Shown here: piece by piece, positions 34,333 to 43,160 of the stretch
Layout: every line of letters begins with the position of its first letter
Position numbering within the stretch: position 1 is the first letter of the stretch
DNA from: Chitinophaga parva
Lineage (GTDB): Bacteria; Bacteroidota; Bacteroidia; Chitinophagales; Chitinophagaceae
Length of the DNA stretch: 64,000 nt
Direction: 5' to 3'
Assembly (NCBI RefSeq): GCF_003071345.1
Contig: NZ_QCYK01000001.1
Location: 372,001 to 436,000, forward strand
Translations under genes and position numbers: made by a program
Notes under the pieces: generated by a model
What the model saw: the letters and a program-made list of their open reading frames with translations, nothing else
The model's database searches: none
What the model was told of the DNA's origin: nothing

Positions 34333-34797
34333 ATGAGAGGCGTCAATAAAGTAATGTTGATTGGCAATTTAGGAAGGGACCCGGATGTACAATTTTTAGA
34401 AGGCAACATCGCAGTAGCTAAATTTTCCCTGGCTACCACCGAAACATTTAAGGACAGGGCAGGCAAACTGATTTCCCAGACTGAATGGCATACAGTAGTA
34501 CTTTGGCGCGGGCTGGCAGAACTGGCCCAAAAATACCTTCACAAAGGCAGCCTCGTTTACATTGAAGGACGCCTGCGCACCCGTAGCTGGGAAGATAAGG
34601 AGGGCAATAAGAAATTTGCCACTGAAGTGGTGGGCGACAACCTGGTAATGCTGGATAAGCGCCTGGACCTCAACAGTTCCGACCATGGCCTCAGCGGTCA
34701 CCAGGGCGGCACCGGGACCAACAGTGGCGGAGAAGCATTCCCCAATATGGAGCTCCCCCCTTCCATGAACGAACCCGCGGGAGATCTGCCTTTTTAA
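34333..34797 (+). CDS. ssb: Single-stranded DNA-binding protein
   Basis: 154 aa. N-terminal OB fold (1-105): MRGVNKVMLIGNLGRDPDV, TEWHTVVLWRGLAELAQKYLHKGSLVYIEGRLRTRSW. A Gly/Ser-rich flexible tail ends in the acidic-hydrophobic tip AGDLPF (usual DDDIPF type), which recruits repair and replication proteins. Its place between mutY and gldE is conserved in Bacteroidota. Confidence 0.95.
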   Translation: MRGVNKVMLIGNLGRDPDVQFLEGNIAVAKFSLATTETFKDRAGKLISQTEWHTVVLWRGLAELAQKYLHKGSLVYIEGRLRTRSWEDKEGNKKFATEVVGDNLVMLDKRLDLNSSDHGLSGHQGGTGTNSGGEAFPNMELPPSMNEPAGDLPF

Positions 34798-34864
34798 TCA
34801 TTGCATTACTTAATTTTACATATAATTATATAGGTAGCGTTTGAAAACCGCCTGCTTATATGCC

Positions 34865-34872
34865 TATCTTTA
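34865..34872 (+). promoter_or_regulatory. Possible promoter upstream of gldE, followed by a 9-codon frame
   Basis: TATCTTTA (7/8 to the -7 consensus) with TTTG at 34840-34843 twenty-one bases upstream. Three bases later ATG opens a 9-codon frame (34876-34905, MGKRFNQRG and stop) that ends 40 bases before gldE, a possible leader peptide. Confidence 0.3.
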
Positions 34873-34945
34873 CACATGGGAAAGCGATTCAATCAACGCG
34901 GCTGAATTACTTTCCCTTATTTTTGAGTGGTTTTTATAAACGCAC

Positions 34946-36307
34946 ATGACTTTGGAAATCCAATCGGCCACCGCTTTCTTGACCGGGCATCCCCTGCTGC
35001 AAGCTACCACGCTTACGCCCAACGTAATGGTCTACCTGCTCGTAATTTTCCTGGTACTATTGCTCGCCTTCATCGTATCCGGATCGGAAGTGGCATTTTT
35101 ATCCCTGAACTACAAGGACCTGAACGTGCTCAAAACCCGGCAGAACGTATCCGGCAAGCTGATTATCAAGCTGCTGGAAAAACCCAAATCCCTGCTGGCC
35201 AGCCTCCAGATCTCCGGCATCCTGCTCAGCATTGCCTTCATCTTTACGACCAACTACGTATTCCAGCTCATGCTCGATGCCGGGGCCGAATCGTTCCTGA
35301 AACTGATCTCCGTGCCCGTGCGCATCATCATTATCTGCGCCGTGCTGCTCTTCTTCGGGCAGGTGCTGCCCCGCACCTGGGCCGCCCAGAACAATATCCG
35401 CTTTGCCACCTACTTTGCCTGGTTTATCAATATTGTGCACGCCACCCTGGAACCAGTGAGCGACTTCTTCGTTGGCCTCAGCGGCAACATCGAAGACAAG
35501 CTCTTTCACCGCAACACCGGTGTGGTCAACTACCAGGAAATTGACGAAGCTATTGAAGCCAGTACGGACGCCACCACCACCCAGGAAGAAAAGAACATCC
35601 TCAAGGGTATCCTCAAGTTTGGCAACATTACCGTGAAGCAGATCATGAAAAGCCGCCTGGATGTGAACGGCGTGGAGTACGACGCCACCCTGTCTGAACT
35701 GGTGAAACGCGTAGCAGACCTGCATTACAGCCGCCTGCCCGTGTATAAGGGCAACCTGGATAACATTGTAGGCGTGATCCATACCAAGGACCTGCTGCCC
35801 TACCTGGACAAGCCCGATACCTTTGACTGGCACGAAGTAATGCGCCAGCCTTTCTTTGTACATGGCCATAAACTGATAGAAGACCTGCTGAGCGAATTCC
35901 AGAACCGCCGCATCCACTTTGCCGTGGTGGTGGACGAATTTGGCGGCACCTCCGGTATTGTCACCCTGGAAGACATCATGGAAGAAGTGATCGGCGATAT
36001 CAAGGACGAATTTGATGAAGACGAGTTCCACTACAACAAAGTAGACAACGATACGTTTGTGTTTGAGGGCAAAACGATGCTGAACGATGCATGCCGCATT
36101 ATGAACATCCGCCCGGACACATTTGAAAGCGTGAAAGGTGAAAGTGACTCCGTAGGAGGCCTGATCCTGGAGCTGGCAGGCAAATTCCCGGAAGAAAACA
36201 GCGTGATCACCTATGGCGATTACGACTTTACCGTGCTGGAAGTCACCAAGATGCGCATCATGAAAGTGCAGGTGACCATTAAACACGGTGTTACCAAATC
36301 TGAATAA
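34946..36307 (+). CDS. gldE: Gliding motility-associated protein GldE (CNNM/CorC-type)
   Basis: 453 aa. The CNNM membrane domain (about 25-210) has three or four TM helices and the AFIVSGSEVAFLSLN segment. A tandem CBS pair (about 225-360: GVEYDATLSELVKRVADLHYSRLPVYKG; IHFAVVVDEFGGTSGIVTLEDIMEEVIGDI) and a C-terminal CorC/HlyC transporter-associated domain (about 370-450) follow. GldE works with GldD in gliding and the type 9 secretion system by genetic evidence in Flavobacterium. gldD starts within its last codons, so the two are translationally linked. Confidence 0.93.
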   Translation: MTLEIQSATAFLTGHPLLQATTLTPNVMVYLLVIFLVLLLAFIVSGSEVAFLSLNYKDLNVLKTRQNVSGKLIIKLLEKPKSLLASLQISGILLSIAFIFTTNYVFQLMLDAGAESFLKLISVPVRIIIICAVLLFFGQVLPRTWAAQNNIRFATYFAWFINIVHATLEPVSDFFVGLSGNIEDKLFHRNTGVVNYQEIDEAIEASTDATTTQEEKNILKGILKFGNITVKQIMKSRLDVNGVEYDATLSELVKRVADLHYSRLPVYKGNLDNIVGVIHTKDLLPYLDKPDTFDWHEVMRQPFFVHGHKLIEDLLSEFQNRRIHFAVVVDEFGGTSGIVTLEDIMEEVIGDIKDEFDEDEFHYNKVDNDTFVFEGKTMLNDACRIMNIRPDTFESVKGESDSVGGLILELAGKFPEENSVITYGDYDFTVLEVTKMRIMKVQVTIKHGVTKSE

Positions 36308-36914
36308 ATTATCTGTGAATAAAGTACTGCGCCTGATAGCCGGCAGCGCCCTGCTGCTGGTATTCCTGGCCGGCTGTGAGCAAACTTTCACACCGAAGCC
36401 CAGGGGTTATTTCAAGATCAAATTCCCGGAAAGAAAATACCAGGTATTCAACGAGCCGGGCTACCCTTACACCTTTGAATATCCCGTATACGCCAAAGTG
36501 GTAAAAGATTCCCTCTTCTTCGGGGAAAAAGCCGAAAATCCCTGGTGGATCAACCTGGAATTTCCTTCCCTCAATGGCAAGGTGTACATGAGCTACAAGG
36601 AAATAGGCAAAAACGGCAATTCCTACGAGAAGCTGGTCAATGACGCCTTTAAGCTCACCTACAAGCACACCCTCAAAGCCTCCTCCATCAATGAAAAGCC
36701 CATCCACACGCCTAACGACGTGTATGGACTCTTCTACGACGTGGAGGGAGACGCGGCTTCCGCCAAGCAATTCTATGCTACAGACAGCGTCCATCATTTC
36801 CTGCGCGGCGCCCTCTACTTTGACGCTACCCCCAATGCAGACTCCCTGGCCCCCGTGCACCAGTTCCTGCAGGAGGATATGTGGCACATGGTACAAACGC
36901 TGAAGTGGAGATAG
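36288..36914 (+). CDS. gldD: Gliding motility lipoprotein GldD
   Basis: 208 aa from ATG 36288, overlapping the gldE end by 20 bases; a GTG at 36315 is an alternative that removes nine residues and leaves the signal intact. The signal has lipobox Cys in LLVFLAGC (about residue 29). The mature part starts EQTFTPKPRGYFKIKFPERKYQ, a conserved GldD beginning, and contains NPWWINLEFPSLNGKVYMSYKEI. GldD is an essential gliding/T9SS lipoprotein in Flavobacterium johnsoniae. Presence here supports gliding ability or T9SS, although the core gldKLMN genes are elsewhere. Confidence 0.93.
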   Translation: MLPNLNKLSVNKVLRLIAGSALLLVFLAGCEQTFTPKPRGYFKIKFPERKYQVFNEPGYPYTFEYPVYAKVVKDSLFFGEKAENPWWINLEFPSLNGKVYMSYKEIGKNGNSYEKLVNDAFKLTYKHTLKASSINEKPIHTPNDVYGLFYDVEGDAASAKQFYATDSVHHFLRGALYFDATPNADSLAPVHQFLQEDMWHMVQTLKWR

Positions 36915-36970
36915 GTAATTGTTTTTTGTGAATTTTTAAGGGACCTTTGCAGCAAGGAAGCGGTTTAGCT

Positions 36971-37552
36971 ATGATCATAATTGACGATAAATATATCAGT
37001 GACGAAGTGGTGGAGGAGCAGTTTGTCTGCAACCTGAACGCCTGCAAAGGGGCCTGCTGTGTGGCCGGTGATTGCGGCGCCCCGTTGAATAAACAGGAGC
37101 TCAAGACCCTGAAAAAGATCTATCCCGCTGTAAAGCCCTACCTGCGCGCTGAAGGCATTGCCGAGATCGAAAAAACCGGCTATCATACCATCGATGATGA
37201 ATACGGTTATGTAACACCCATTGTGAACGGCGGCATCTGCGCCTATGCCACGGTGGATGAAAACGGCATTACCGGTTGCGGCATCGAAAAAGCATATAAC
37301 GATGGCAAGGTGGATTTCAAGAAACCTATCTCCTGCCACCTCTACCCCATCCGCGTTAAAAAGTACGATACCTGGGAAGCCGTGAACTACGACCGTTGGG
37401 ACATCTGCAAGGCCGCCTGCAAGAACGGCAAGGCACTGAAAGTACCGGTATACCGCTTTCTCCGCGATGCGATCATCCGCGCTTACGGCACGGAATTTTA
37501 TGAAGTGCTGGACAAGATCGCGAAGAAGTCATTCCCCCGCCAGGATCAATAA
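36971..37552 (+). CDS. DUF3109 family protein (cysteine-rich)
   Basis: 193 aa from ATG 36971 (MIIIDDKYISDEVVEEQFVC); the eight-codon extension upstream is unlikely. Conserved Cys positions: CNLNACKGACCVAGDCGAP, GGICAYATVDENGITGCGIE, ISCHLYPIRV, WDICKAACKNG. The Cys layout recalls the Zn/Fe-cluster proteins of the YkgJ group, and DUF3109 is widespread in Bacteroidota. The function is unknown; a metal or Fe-S site is likely. It is not evidently linked to lutB, which follows after 165 bases. Confidence 0.9.
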   Translation: MIIIDDKYISDEVVEEQFVCNLNACKGACCVAGDCGAPLNKQELKTLKKIYPAVKPYLRAEGIAEIEKTGYHTIDDEYGYVTPIVNGGICAYATVDENGITGCGIEKAYNDGKVDFKKPISCHLYPIRVKKYDTWEAVNYDRWDICKAACKNGKALKVPVYRFLRDAIIRAYGTEFYEVLDKIAKKSFPRQDQ

Positions 37553-37717
37553 TCCGCAACACTGCAAGATCGTATCAGCCTTTGGCAAGAAATACCGCGC
37601 CGGTGGCCGGATTTTTGATTAAACTTGCACCAGGATAATCATACGGTACACACCATGACAGGGCTTTGGCCCCCAATGCTTATCTTTCGCTTTTACTACT
37701 AACTAACTGACCCGCAT

Positions 37718-39094
37718 ATGCATCCATCTGCATCCACTTTCCTGAAGGCAAGTGAAGAGAAGGCGGCCGATCTGCAGCACCGGCAAACGATCAATTACAA
37801 CATCGGTAAATACAATGCAGCCGTAGTAGGCGGCAAGCGCCAGTTTGCCGACATCATGACCGCCCGGGAAAGGGCCAAGAACACCAAGTGGCGCGCCATT
37901 GAGCACCTGGATAAATTCCTGGAAGACTTTGAGTCTAATTTCATTAAGCGCGGCGGAAAAGTGATATGGGCCGAGAATGCAGAACAGGCACAGGCGGAGA
38001 TCCTGGCCATTTGCAAGGCCAAGAACTGCAAGACCATCGTTAAGAGCAAATCCATGGCCACAGAGGAGATCCACCTCAATGATTTCCTGGCCAAGCACAA
38101 TATTGAATCCGTAGAAACAGACCTCGGGGAGTATATCCAGCAGCTGGATGAGGAGCCGCCTTACCACATTGTAACGCCGGCCATGCACAAGAGCAAGGAA
38201 GACGTGGCCCGCCTCTTTGCAGACAAGCTGGGTACGGATCCTACCCTTTCCCCCGAACAACTGACCCTGGTGGCCCGCGATACCCTGCGTGCCAAGTACA
38301 CCCAGGCAGAAGTGGGTATCACCGGTGCTAACTTCATGATCGCAGATATAGGCGGCATTGCCATTACCGAAAATGAAGGTAACGCACGCCTTACCACCTC
38401 TTTCCCGAAAACGCATATTGCCCTGGTAGGCCTGGAAAAAATACTGCCTTCCATCAATGACCTGGCGCTGTTCTGGCCATTGCTGGCCACTTTCGGTACC
38501 GGGCAGCAGATCACTTCCTATAACACCATCATTACCGGCCCCCGCCAGGAAGGCGAGCCGGATGGCCCGGACGAAATGTACGTGGTGATCCTCGACAACG
38601 GGCGCACCAACATCCTGCAAGACGTGGAAGCCCGCGAGGCCCTGTACTGCATCCGCTGCGGCTCCTGCCTCAATGCCTGCCCGGTATATAAGAACATAGG
38701 TGGCCACAGCTACGCCACTACTTATAGCGGCCCCATTGGCTCCGTGATCACACCTCACCTGGCCGGTATGGAGAACTACATGCACCTCAGTTATGCCTCC
38801 TCACTATGCGGCAACTGTACAGAAGTGTGCCCTGTGCGCATTAACCTGCACGAGCTGCTACTGCACAACCGCCATAAAGCCGTGGAAGAGAACTTCACCG
38901 GTGGCGGTGAAAAGATGGCATGGTATGGCTGGAAGCAGGCCAGCCTGCACCGCAGCCTGATGAACGCAGCCGGCGGGCGCATGAAGAATTTCGTGATCAG
39001 CCGCCTGTTTGCCAAGGCCTGGGGCGATGACCGCGCACTGCCCATCTTTGCCCCCAAGTCCTTTAACCAGCTTTGGAAAGAAAGAAGGAAATAA
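37718..39094 (+). CDS. lutB: Lactate utilization iron-sulfur protein LutB
   Basis: 458 aa. The LUD domain (about 70-310) is followed by two [4Fe-4S] ferredoxin-like motifs, CIRCGSCLNACPVYKNIGG (about 308-326) and CGNCTEVCPVRINLHEL (about 365-381), and a C-terminal domain. LutB with LutA and LutC oxidises L-lactate to pyruvate. Neither lutA nor lutC is next to it here, so its partners must be encoded elsewhere. Upstream, TATCTTTC (37681-37688) is close to a -7 element, giving a leader of about 30 bases. Confidence 0.93.
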   Translation: MHPSASTFLKASEEKAADLQHRQTINYNIGKYNAAVVGGKRQFADIMTARERAKNTKWRAIEHLDKFLEDFESNFIKRGGKVIWAENAEQAQAEILAICKAKNCKTIVKSKSMATEEIHLNDFLAKHNIESVETDLGEYIQQLDEEPPYHIVTPAMHKSKEDVARLFADKLGTDPTLSPEQLTLVARDTLRAKYTQAEVGITGANFMIADIGGIAITENEGNARLTTSFPKTHIALVGLEKILPSINDLALFWPLLATFGTGQQITSYNTIITGPRQEGEPDGPDEMYVVILDNGRTNILQDVEAREALYCIRCGSCLNACPVYKNIGGHSYATTYSGPIGSVITPHLAGMENYMHLSYASSLCGNCTEVCPVRINLHELLLHNRHKAVEENFTGGGEKMAWYGWKQASLHRSLMNAAGGRMKNFVISRLFAKAWGDDRALPIFAPKSFNQLWKERRK

Positions 39095-39125
39095 TCGTAT
39101 TTTTAATACACACAACGTTACGATT

Positions 39126-39329
39126 ATGACACTGCTTGCTATTTTGTTGCCCTGGCTTTCTTTCATGCTGAGAGGCCGCATCCTCACCGGCATTCTTTGC
39201 CTCATCCTGCAAATCACGTTGATAGGCTGGATCCCGGCCGCTATCTGGGCGGTGATCTCCCTCCAGGAAGCGCGGGAAAACCGCCGCAACCGGCGCCTGG
39301 TGCGGGCTATTAAAAATTCAAACATTTAA
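39126..39329 (+). CDS. YqaE/Pmp3 family membrane protein
   Basis: 67 aa from ATG 39126; the longer upstream frame to 39009 overlaps lutB and is not real. Two TM helices (about 3-18 and 20-45: LPWLSFMLRGRILTGILCLILQ, then WIPAAIWAVISL) and a basic tail (NRRNRRLVRAIKNSNI) fit PF01679, a family of small membrane proteins induced by salt or cold in other organisms. It is 31 bases after lutB and shares its terminator. Confidence 0.8.
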   Translation: MTLLAILLPWLSFMLRGRILTGILCLILQITLIGWIPAAIWAVISLQEARENRRNRRLVRAIKNSNI

Positions 39330-39354
39330 ACTGGTTATCGGGGGAAATACCCGG

Positions 39355-39388
39355 GAAGGCATAGGACATTGTTCCTGTGCCTTTTTTG
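39355..39388 (+). terminator. Terminator after lutB/YqaE
   Basis: AAGGCATAGGA (39356-39366) pairs with TCCTGTGCCTT (39373-39383), 11 bp with one wobble, then TTTTTTG. Confidence 0.8.
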
Positions 39389-39511
39389 CTTTTGGGGCCA
39401 ATGCCACCGCGTTGTAATGGGCAGGCTGCAAGCTTTTGTAATGAGGTATGATTGTGCTGCGATGGTTACCGCCGTCAGGCAACAACTGCAAATCGCATCA
39501 TCCCGCGGGCA

Positions 39512-40966
39512 CTATTTCTTTGGCGCCGGCACCTTCACTGCCAGCCTTACCTTGGCAGGGCGGGCGTCTGATGCGGGTTTCCATGCGGGACCTTCTTTCA
39601 GCAACTCTATCACCTGCTGATCTACAAAGTCACTGACGCCGTTGAGAATGCGGAAATTTTCGAGCTTGCCGGCGGGGGTTACAGTAAACACAATGCGCAT
39701 TTTGGTATGGCGGGCGCCAGCCACCTGCAGTGATTTGTTCAGGTAGCGCTGCAGACTGTCGTAGCCCGCCTCGGGACGGGGCGCCTCATATCCAGGCAGC
39801 GCGTCTGAGGAGCTGGCACCGGTGCTATAGCCTACCACCACTACATCGTTCAGGCCCTGGGAGTCTTGTTTAAGCGTAAGATTTTTTACATCATTTGAGG
39901 CATAGAGCAGGGTATCTATTTTATTGAATCCCACGTATTGCAGTTCTACCTTGCGGGCATCAATGCCATTGGCCGGCAGGCTGAAAAGCCCGTCCATATT
40001 GGTTTGCACGGCGGTAGAGGCACCTTTGTAACGCACCACTACACCCGGCAGCGGTGTTCCTTTTTCGTCCACTACCCTGCCTTTCACGGCCAGGCCGCTG
40101 GCCACATTTTTATCAAAGCCGGCGATGAGGCTATCTGCATTGCCATTGACTGGCGTTGAGCCAAAGGTTTGCAATTCCGCGGCCGGCTTAGCAGGCAAGC
40201 GTGCGCTCTTTTTTTTGAAGGCCATTGTCTCATCAGGGGCGCGCTCAAAATTCAGGTAACCGCTGGTGGTGCTGTCTGCGCGCACCTGGGTGGTCGTTCG
40301 TTCCATTGCCACGCGTGGGCTTGCAGGGGTTATAGCACCAGGAGTGCCTCCTCCATCAAAATATTCTTTAGGGGCAGCAGGGGCGCTATCTGCCCAGGTG
40401 CTGCGTTGCGCTTTAGTGATAGCCGGGGCAGGGGCGGCAGGCTTTTTCAGCGCCGGCGCGGCGGCCACGGCTGCAAGGCTACTGTCTGAACCCGCGGGCG
40501 TGGGCGCAATGGATGCGGGGACAGCCGTAACTGTGGTACTGTCTGCATGATCAGGCACTTCTTGTGCAATGGTGGTTTTAGCGCTGCTGTTATCCTGGTG
40601 CAACCATTGGTACCCGCCCACCGCCACCAGCAGTAGTACGGCGGCTGCGACAGCCCAGCGGTAATCAAAGTGGCGCATCTTTACCACGGGTGTTTCCGGC
40701 TGGCCGGCGGTGGTGGCCGCAAGCGGAGGCGCGGTAGCCTCGTCTCCGGCCAGGCGTTGCTGCAGGCGGGCTTCCAGCGCGGCCAGTTGGGCGCTTTGAT
40801 CTGCGGGGTGCTGCTCAAAACCTTCCAGGGCTTCCGCCAGGAACGGGTCCGAGAGGGACCGTTTTTCCAGGGCATGCATGGCCGCATCGTCCAGCTCACC
40901 GGCGAAGTAACGGCGGATCAGTTCCGCCATTGCCTGTGGGTCCATATGGGCGCTCTTTTTATCCAT
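39512..40966 (-). CDS. Anti-sigma-like protein with carboxypeptidase-regulatory and TonB-like C-terminal domains
   Basis: 484 aa. The N-terminus (about 10-60, IRRYFAGELDDAAMHALEKRSLSDPFLAEALEG) matches anti-sigma motifs seen in Bacteroidota, then one TM helix (about 107-125). A Pro/Ala-rich periplasmic linker leads to a CarboxypepD_reg-like beta domain (about 300-370: VKGRVVDEKGTPLPGVVVRYKG) and the SusC-type motif VVVVGYSTG. The last 90 residues resemble a TonB/gram-negative energy-transducer C-terminus (IVFTVTPAGKLENFRILNG, VIELLKEGPAWKPA). The start overlaps the sigma factor gene by 8 bases, so coupling is firm. It probably inhibits that sigma factor until a signal arrives. Confidence 0.85.
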   Translation of the reverse strand: MDKKSAHMDPQAMAELIRRYFAGELDDAAMHALEKRSLSDPFLAEALEGFEQHPADQSAQLAALEARLQQRLAGDEATAPPLAATTAGQPETPVVKMRHFDYRWAVAAAVLLLVAVGGYQWLHQDNSSAKTTIAQEVPDHADSTTVTAVPASIAPTPAGSDSSLAAVAAAPALKKPAAPAPAITKAQRSTWADSAPAAPKEYFDGGGTPGAITPASPRVAMERTTTQVRADSTTSGYLNFERAPDETMAFKKKSARLPAKPAAELQTFGSTPVNGNADSLIAGFDKNVASGLAVKGRVVDEKGTPLPGVVVRYKGASTAVQTNMDGLFSLPANGIDARKVELQYVGFNKIDTLLYASNDVKNLTLKQDSQGLNDVVVVGYSTGASSSDALPGYEAPRPEAGYDSLQRYLNKSLQVAGARHTKMRIVFTVTPAGKLENFRILNGVSDFVDQQVIELLKEGPAWKPASDARPAKVRLAVKVPAPKK

Positions 40967-41534
40967 GCTGTTCCATGCAGATTTTGAGATTGCGTTTCCC
41001 GTTCTGAATATAGCTTTTCACTTTATTCATTTCAAAGCCGGTGATCTCTGCCACTTCGCGGTAGCTTTTTTCCTGGAGATAAAACAGGTCCACGCTGCGC
41101 TTTTGTTCAGCAGGCAGGCGTTCCATGCATTTTTCCATGGATTGCAGGTGATCTTCCAGCTGGTATTCACCGTCATGATGTGGGTTTTCGCCCATTTCCA
41201 TAAAACTGCCGGCTATCATGGGCACTTCCAGGCCTTGCCGGCTCTTCATGGCCCGCAGTTTCATCAGGCAGTGGTTACGGCTCAGCACGTGCAGCCAGCT
41301 TTTGAAATTTTGTACTTCGTGCTGCTTCAGTTTGGATACCAGTTCTTCAAAAATGGCCATCACCGCATCCTGGGCGGAGGCCTCATCCATATATTTCAGG
41401 CATACCCCATACACCAGCGGCATATAGCGCTGGTAGAGTACGGACAAATATTCAAGTGATCCGGTGGTTTTGTACTCCCGGATCAGCGAGGCATCGTCTG
41501 TAGTGGTGAGGGTATGTTGCTGTATGAACTTCAT
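40959..41534 (-). CDS. ECF-type RNA polymerase sigma factor
   Basis: 191 aa. Region 2 (about 22-100): LSVLYQRYMPLVYGVCLKYMDEASAQDAVMAIFEEL, then FKSWLHVLSRNHCLMKLR. Region 4 (about 130-190): MERLPAEQKRSVDLFYLQEKSYREVAEITGF and a recognition helix MNKVKSYIQNGKRNLK. Sizes fit ECF sigma-70 factors. Its partner is the overlapping anti-sigma-like gene. Confidence 0.92.
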   Translation of the reverse strand: MKFIQQHTLTTTDDASLIREYKTTGSLEYLSVLYQRYMPLVYGVCLKYMDEASAQDAVMAIFEELVSKLKQHEVQNFKSWLHVLSRNHCLMKLRAMKSRQGLEVPMIAGSFMEMGENPHHDGEYQLEDHLQSMEKCMERLPAEQKRSVDLFYLQEKSYREVAEITGFEMNKVKSYIQNGKRNLKICMEQHG

Positions 41535-41555
41535 GGGCTACCGGCCGGAAATATA

Positions 41556-41590
41556 GCAAAAAGCAGCCGCTTTACAGGCGGCTGCTTTCT
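41556..41590 (-). terminator. Terminator of purH
   Basis: AAAGCAGCCGC (41560-41570) and GCGGCTGCTTT (41578-41588) form an 11-bp perfect stem followed on minus by TTTTTGC. Confidence 0.8.
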
Positions 41591-41630
41591 AAATTTCAGG
41601 TTACAATTTTCTGCTTCGGAGAGGTCCGGC

Positions 41631-43148
41631 TTAGTGACGGAAGTGGCGCATACCAGTGATCACCATCGCCATACCATGTTCCTTGGTAAAGGTGATGGAA
41701 TCTGCATCGCGGATGGAGCCCCCGGGCTGGATCACCGCGGTGATGCCGGCATCGTGGGCAATGCTCACACAGTCATTGAAGGGGAAGAAGGCATCGGAAG
41801 CCATCACCGCACCTTTCAGGTCAAAGCTGAACTGGCCGGCCTTTTCAATGGCATGGCGCAGGGCATCAATGCGGGAGGTCTGGCCACAGCCCTTACCAAT
41901 CAGTTGTTTATCTTTTACCAGGGCTATGGCGTTTGATTTCAGGTGTTTGCACACCAGGTTGGCAAACTCCAGGTCACCACGCTGGGCAGCGGTAGACGGC
42001 TGTGCACCTACTTCTTCCCATTTCTCAAAGTTGCCCTTATCTATCCCCTGTTCCAGCACACCATTCAGTACATTCTTGAACATCTTGGTGGTCTTTACCG
42101 GCTGCCGCTGTTGCAGCAGGATGCGGTTCTTTTTAGACTGCAGTACTTCCAGTGCATCAGCATCAAAGCCGGGTGCAATGAGTATCTCGAAGAAGATCTC
42201 GCTTACGGAAGCAGCGGTAGCTTTATCTACTTGTTTATTGCACACCAGTACCCCGCCAAAGGCGCTTTCCTTGTCGCCGGCCAGTGCGGCCACCCAGGCT
42301 TCCACCAGGGTAGCGCGGGAGGCAATGCCGCACACGTTGGTATGTTTGATCACGGCAAAGGTGGTATCTGTAAATTCTGCGATCAGCTGGCAGGCAGCGT
42401 CCACGTCCACCAGGTTGTTGTAAGACAGTTCCTTGCCATGCAGCTTATTGAAGATCTCAGACAGGTCGCCATAGAAAGTGGCCTGCTGGTGCGGGTTTTC
42501 GCCGTAGCGCATTACCTGGCCCTGGGGTACAGAGGTCTGGAAGTAAGCGGGTGCAGCTTCGTCCCTCATCCACCAGTTGGCAATCACCGCATCGTAGTGG
42601 GCAACCACTTCAAATGCTTTTGCGGCAAACCGGCGGCGGTCTTCCAGGGTGGTAGCGCCGCCCTGGCTAGCCAGTATGTTTTCCAGGTCTGCGTATTGAT
42701 CCTTGGAGCCAATCACCACTATGTCTTTATAGTTTTTGCCGGCGGCGCGGATCAGGGAGGGGCCGCCAATGTCTATCTTTTCAATGATGGCCTGTTCTTC
42801 TGTAGTGCTCTTCACGGTTTCTTCAAACGGGTAGAGGTCTACGATCACCAGGTCTATTTCAGGGATCGCGTATTGCTTGAGCTGCTCCAGGTCCTGCGGG
42901 TTGTCGCGACGGGCCAGGATGCCACCAAACACTTTAGGATGCAGGGTCTTCACACGTCCGCCCAGGATGGAAGGATAGTCTGTGAGGGATTCCACCGCTA
43001 CGCAGGATACGCCCAGGTCTTCAATAAATTTCTGGGTGCCGCCGGTAGAGTAAATAGTTACACCCTGCTCACCTAATTTCTTCACAATGCCCTCCAGGTT
43101 ATCTTTATAGAAAACGGAGATCAATGCGGATTTGATTTGCTTTTGCAT
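41631..43148 (-). CDS. purH: Bifunctional AICAR transformylase/IMP cyclohydrolase
   Basis: 505 aa. It performs the last two steps of de novo IMP synthesis. The N-terminal MGS-like cyclohydrolase domain (about 1-190) has KSALISVFYKDNLEGIVKKLG, IYSTGGTQKF and GGRVKTLHPKVFGGILARR. The C-terminal transformylase domain (about 200-505) has MRYGENPHQQATFY, AVIKHTNVCGIA, SDAFFPFNDCVSIAHDAGITAVIQPGGSIRD. A His-rich end (GMRHFRH) is typical. The length is normal (E. coli 529). It follows comEC by 12 bases. Confidence 0.96.
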   Translation of the reverse strand: MQKQIKSALISVFYKDNLEGIVKKLGEQGVTIYSTGGTQKFIEDLGVSCVAVESLTDYPSILGGRVKTLHPKVFGGILARRDNPQDLEQLKQYAIPEIDLVIVDLYPFEETVKSTTEEQAIIEKIDIGGPSLIRAAGKNYKDIVVIGSKDQYADLENILASQGGATTLEDRRRFAAKAFEVVAHYDAVIANWWMRDEAAPAYFQTSVPQGQVMRYGENPHQQATFYGDLSEIFNKLHGKELSYNNLVDVDAACQLIAEFTDTTFAVIKHTNVCGIASRATLVEAWVAALAGDKESAFGGVLVCNKQVDKATAASVSEIFFEILIAPGFDADALEVLQSKKNRILLQQRQPVKTTKMFKNVLNGVLEQGIDKGNFEKWEEVGAQPSTAAQRGDLEFANLVCKHLKSNAIALVKDKQLIGKGCGQTSRIDALRHAIEKAGQFSFDLKGAVMASDAFFPFNDCVSIAHDAGITAVIQPGGSIRDADSITFTKEHGMAMVITGMRHFRH

Positions 43149-43160
43149 GTATCGGAAAGA

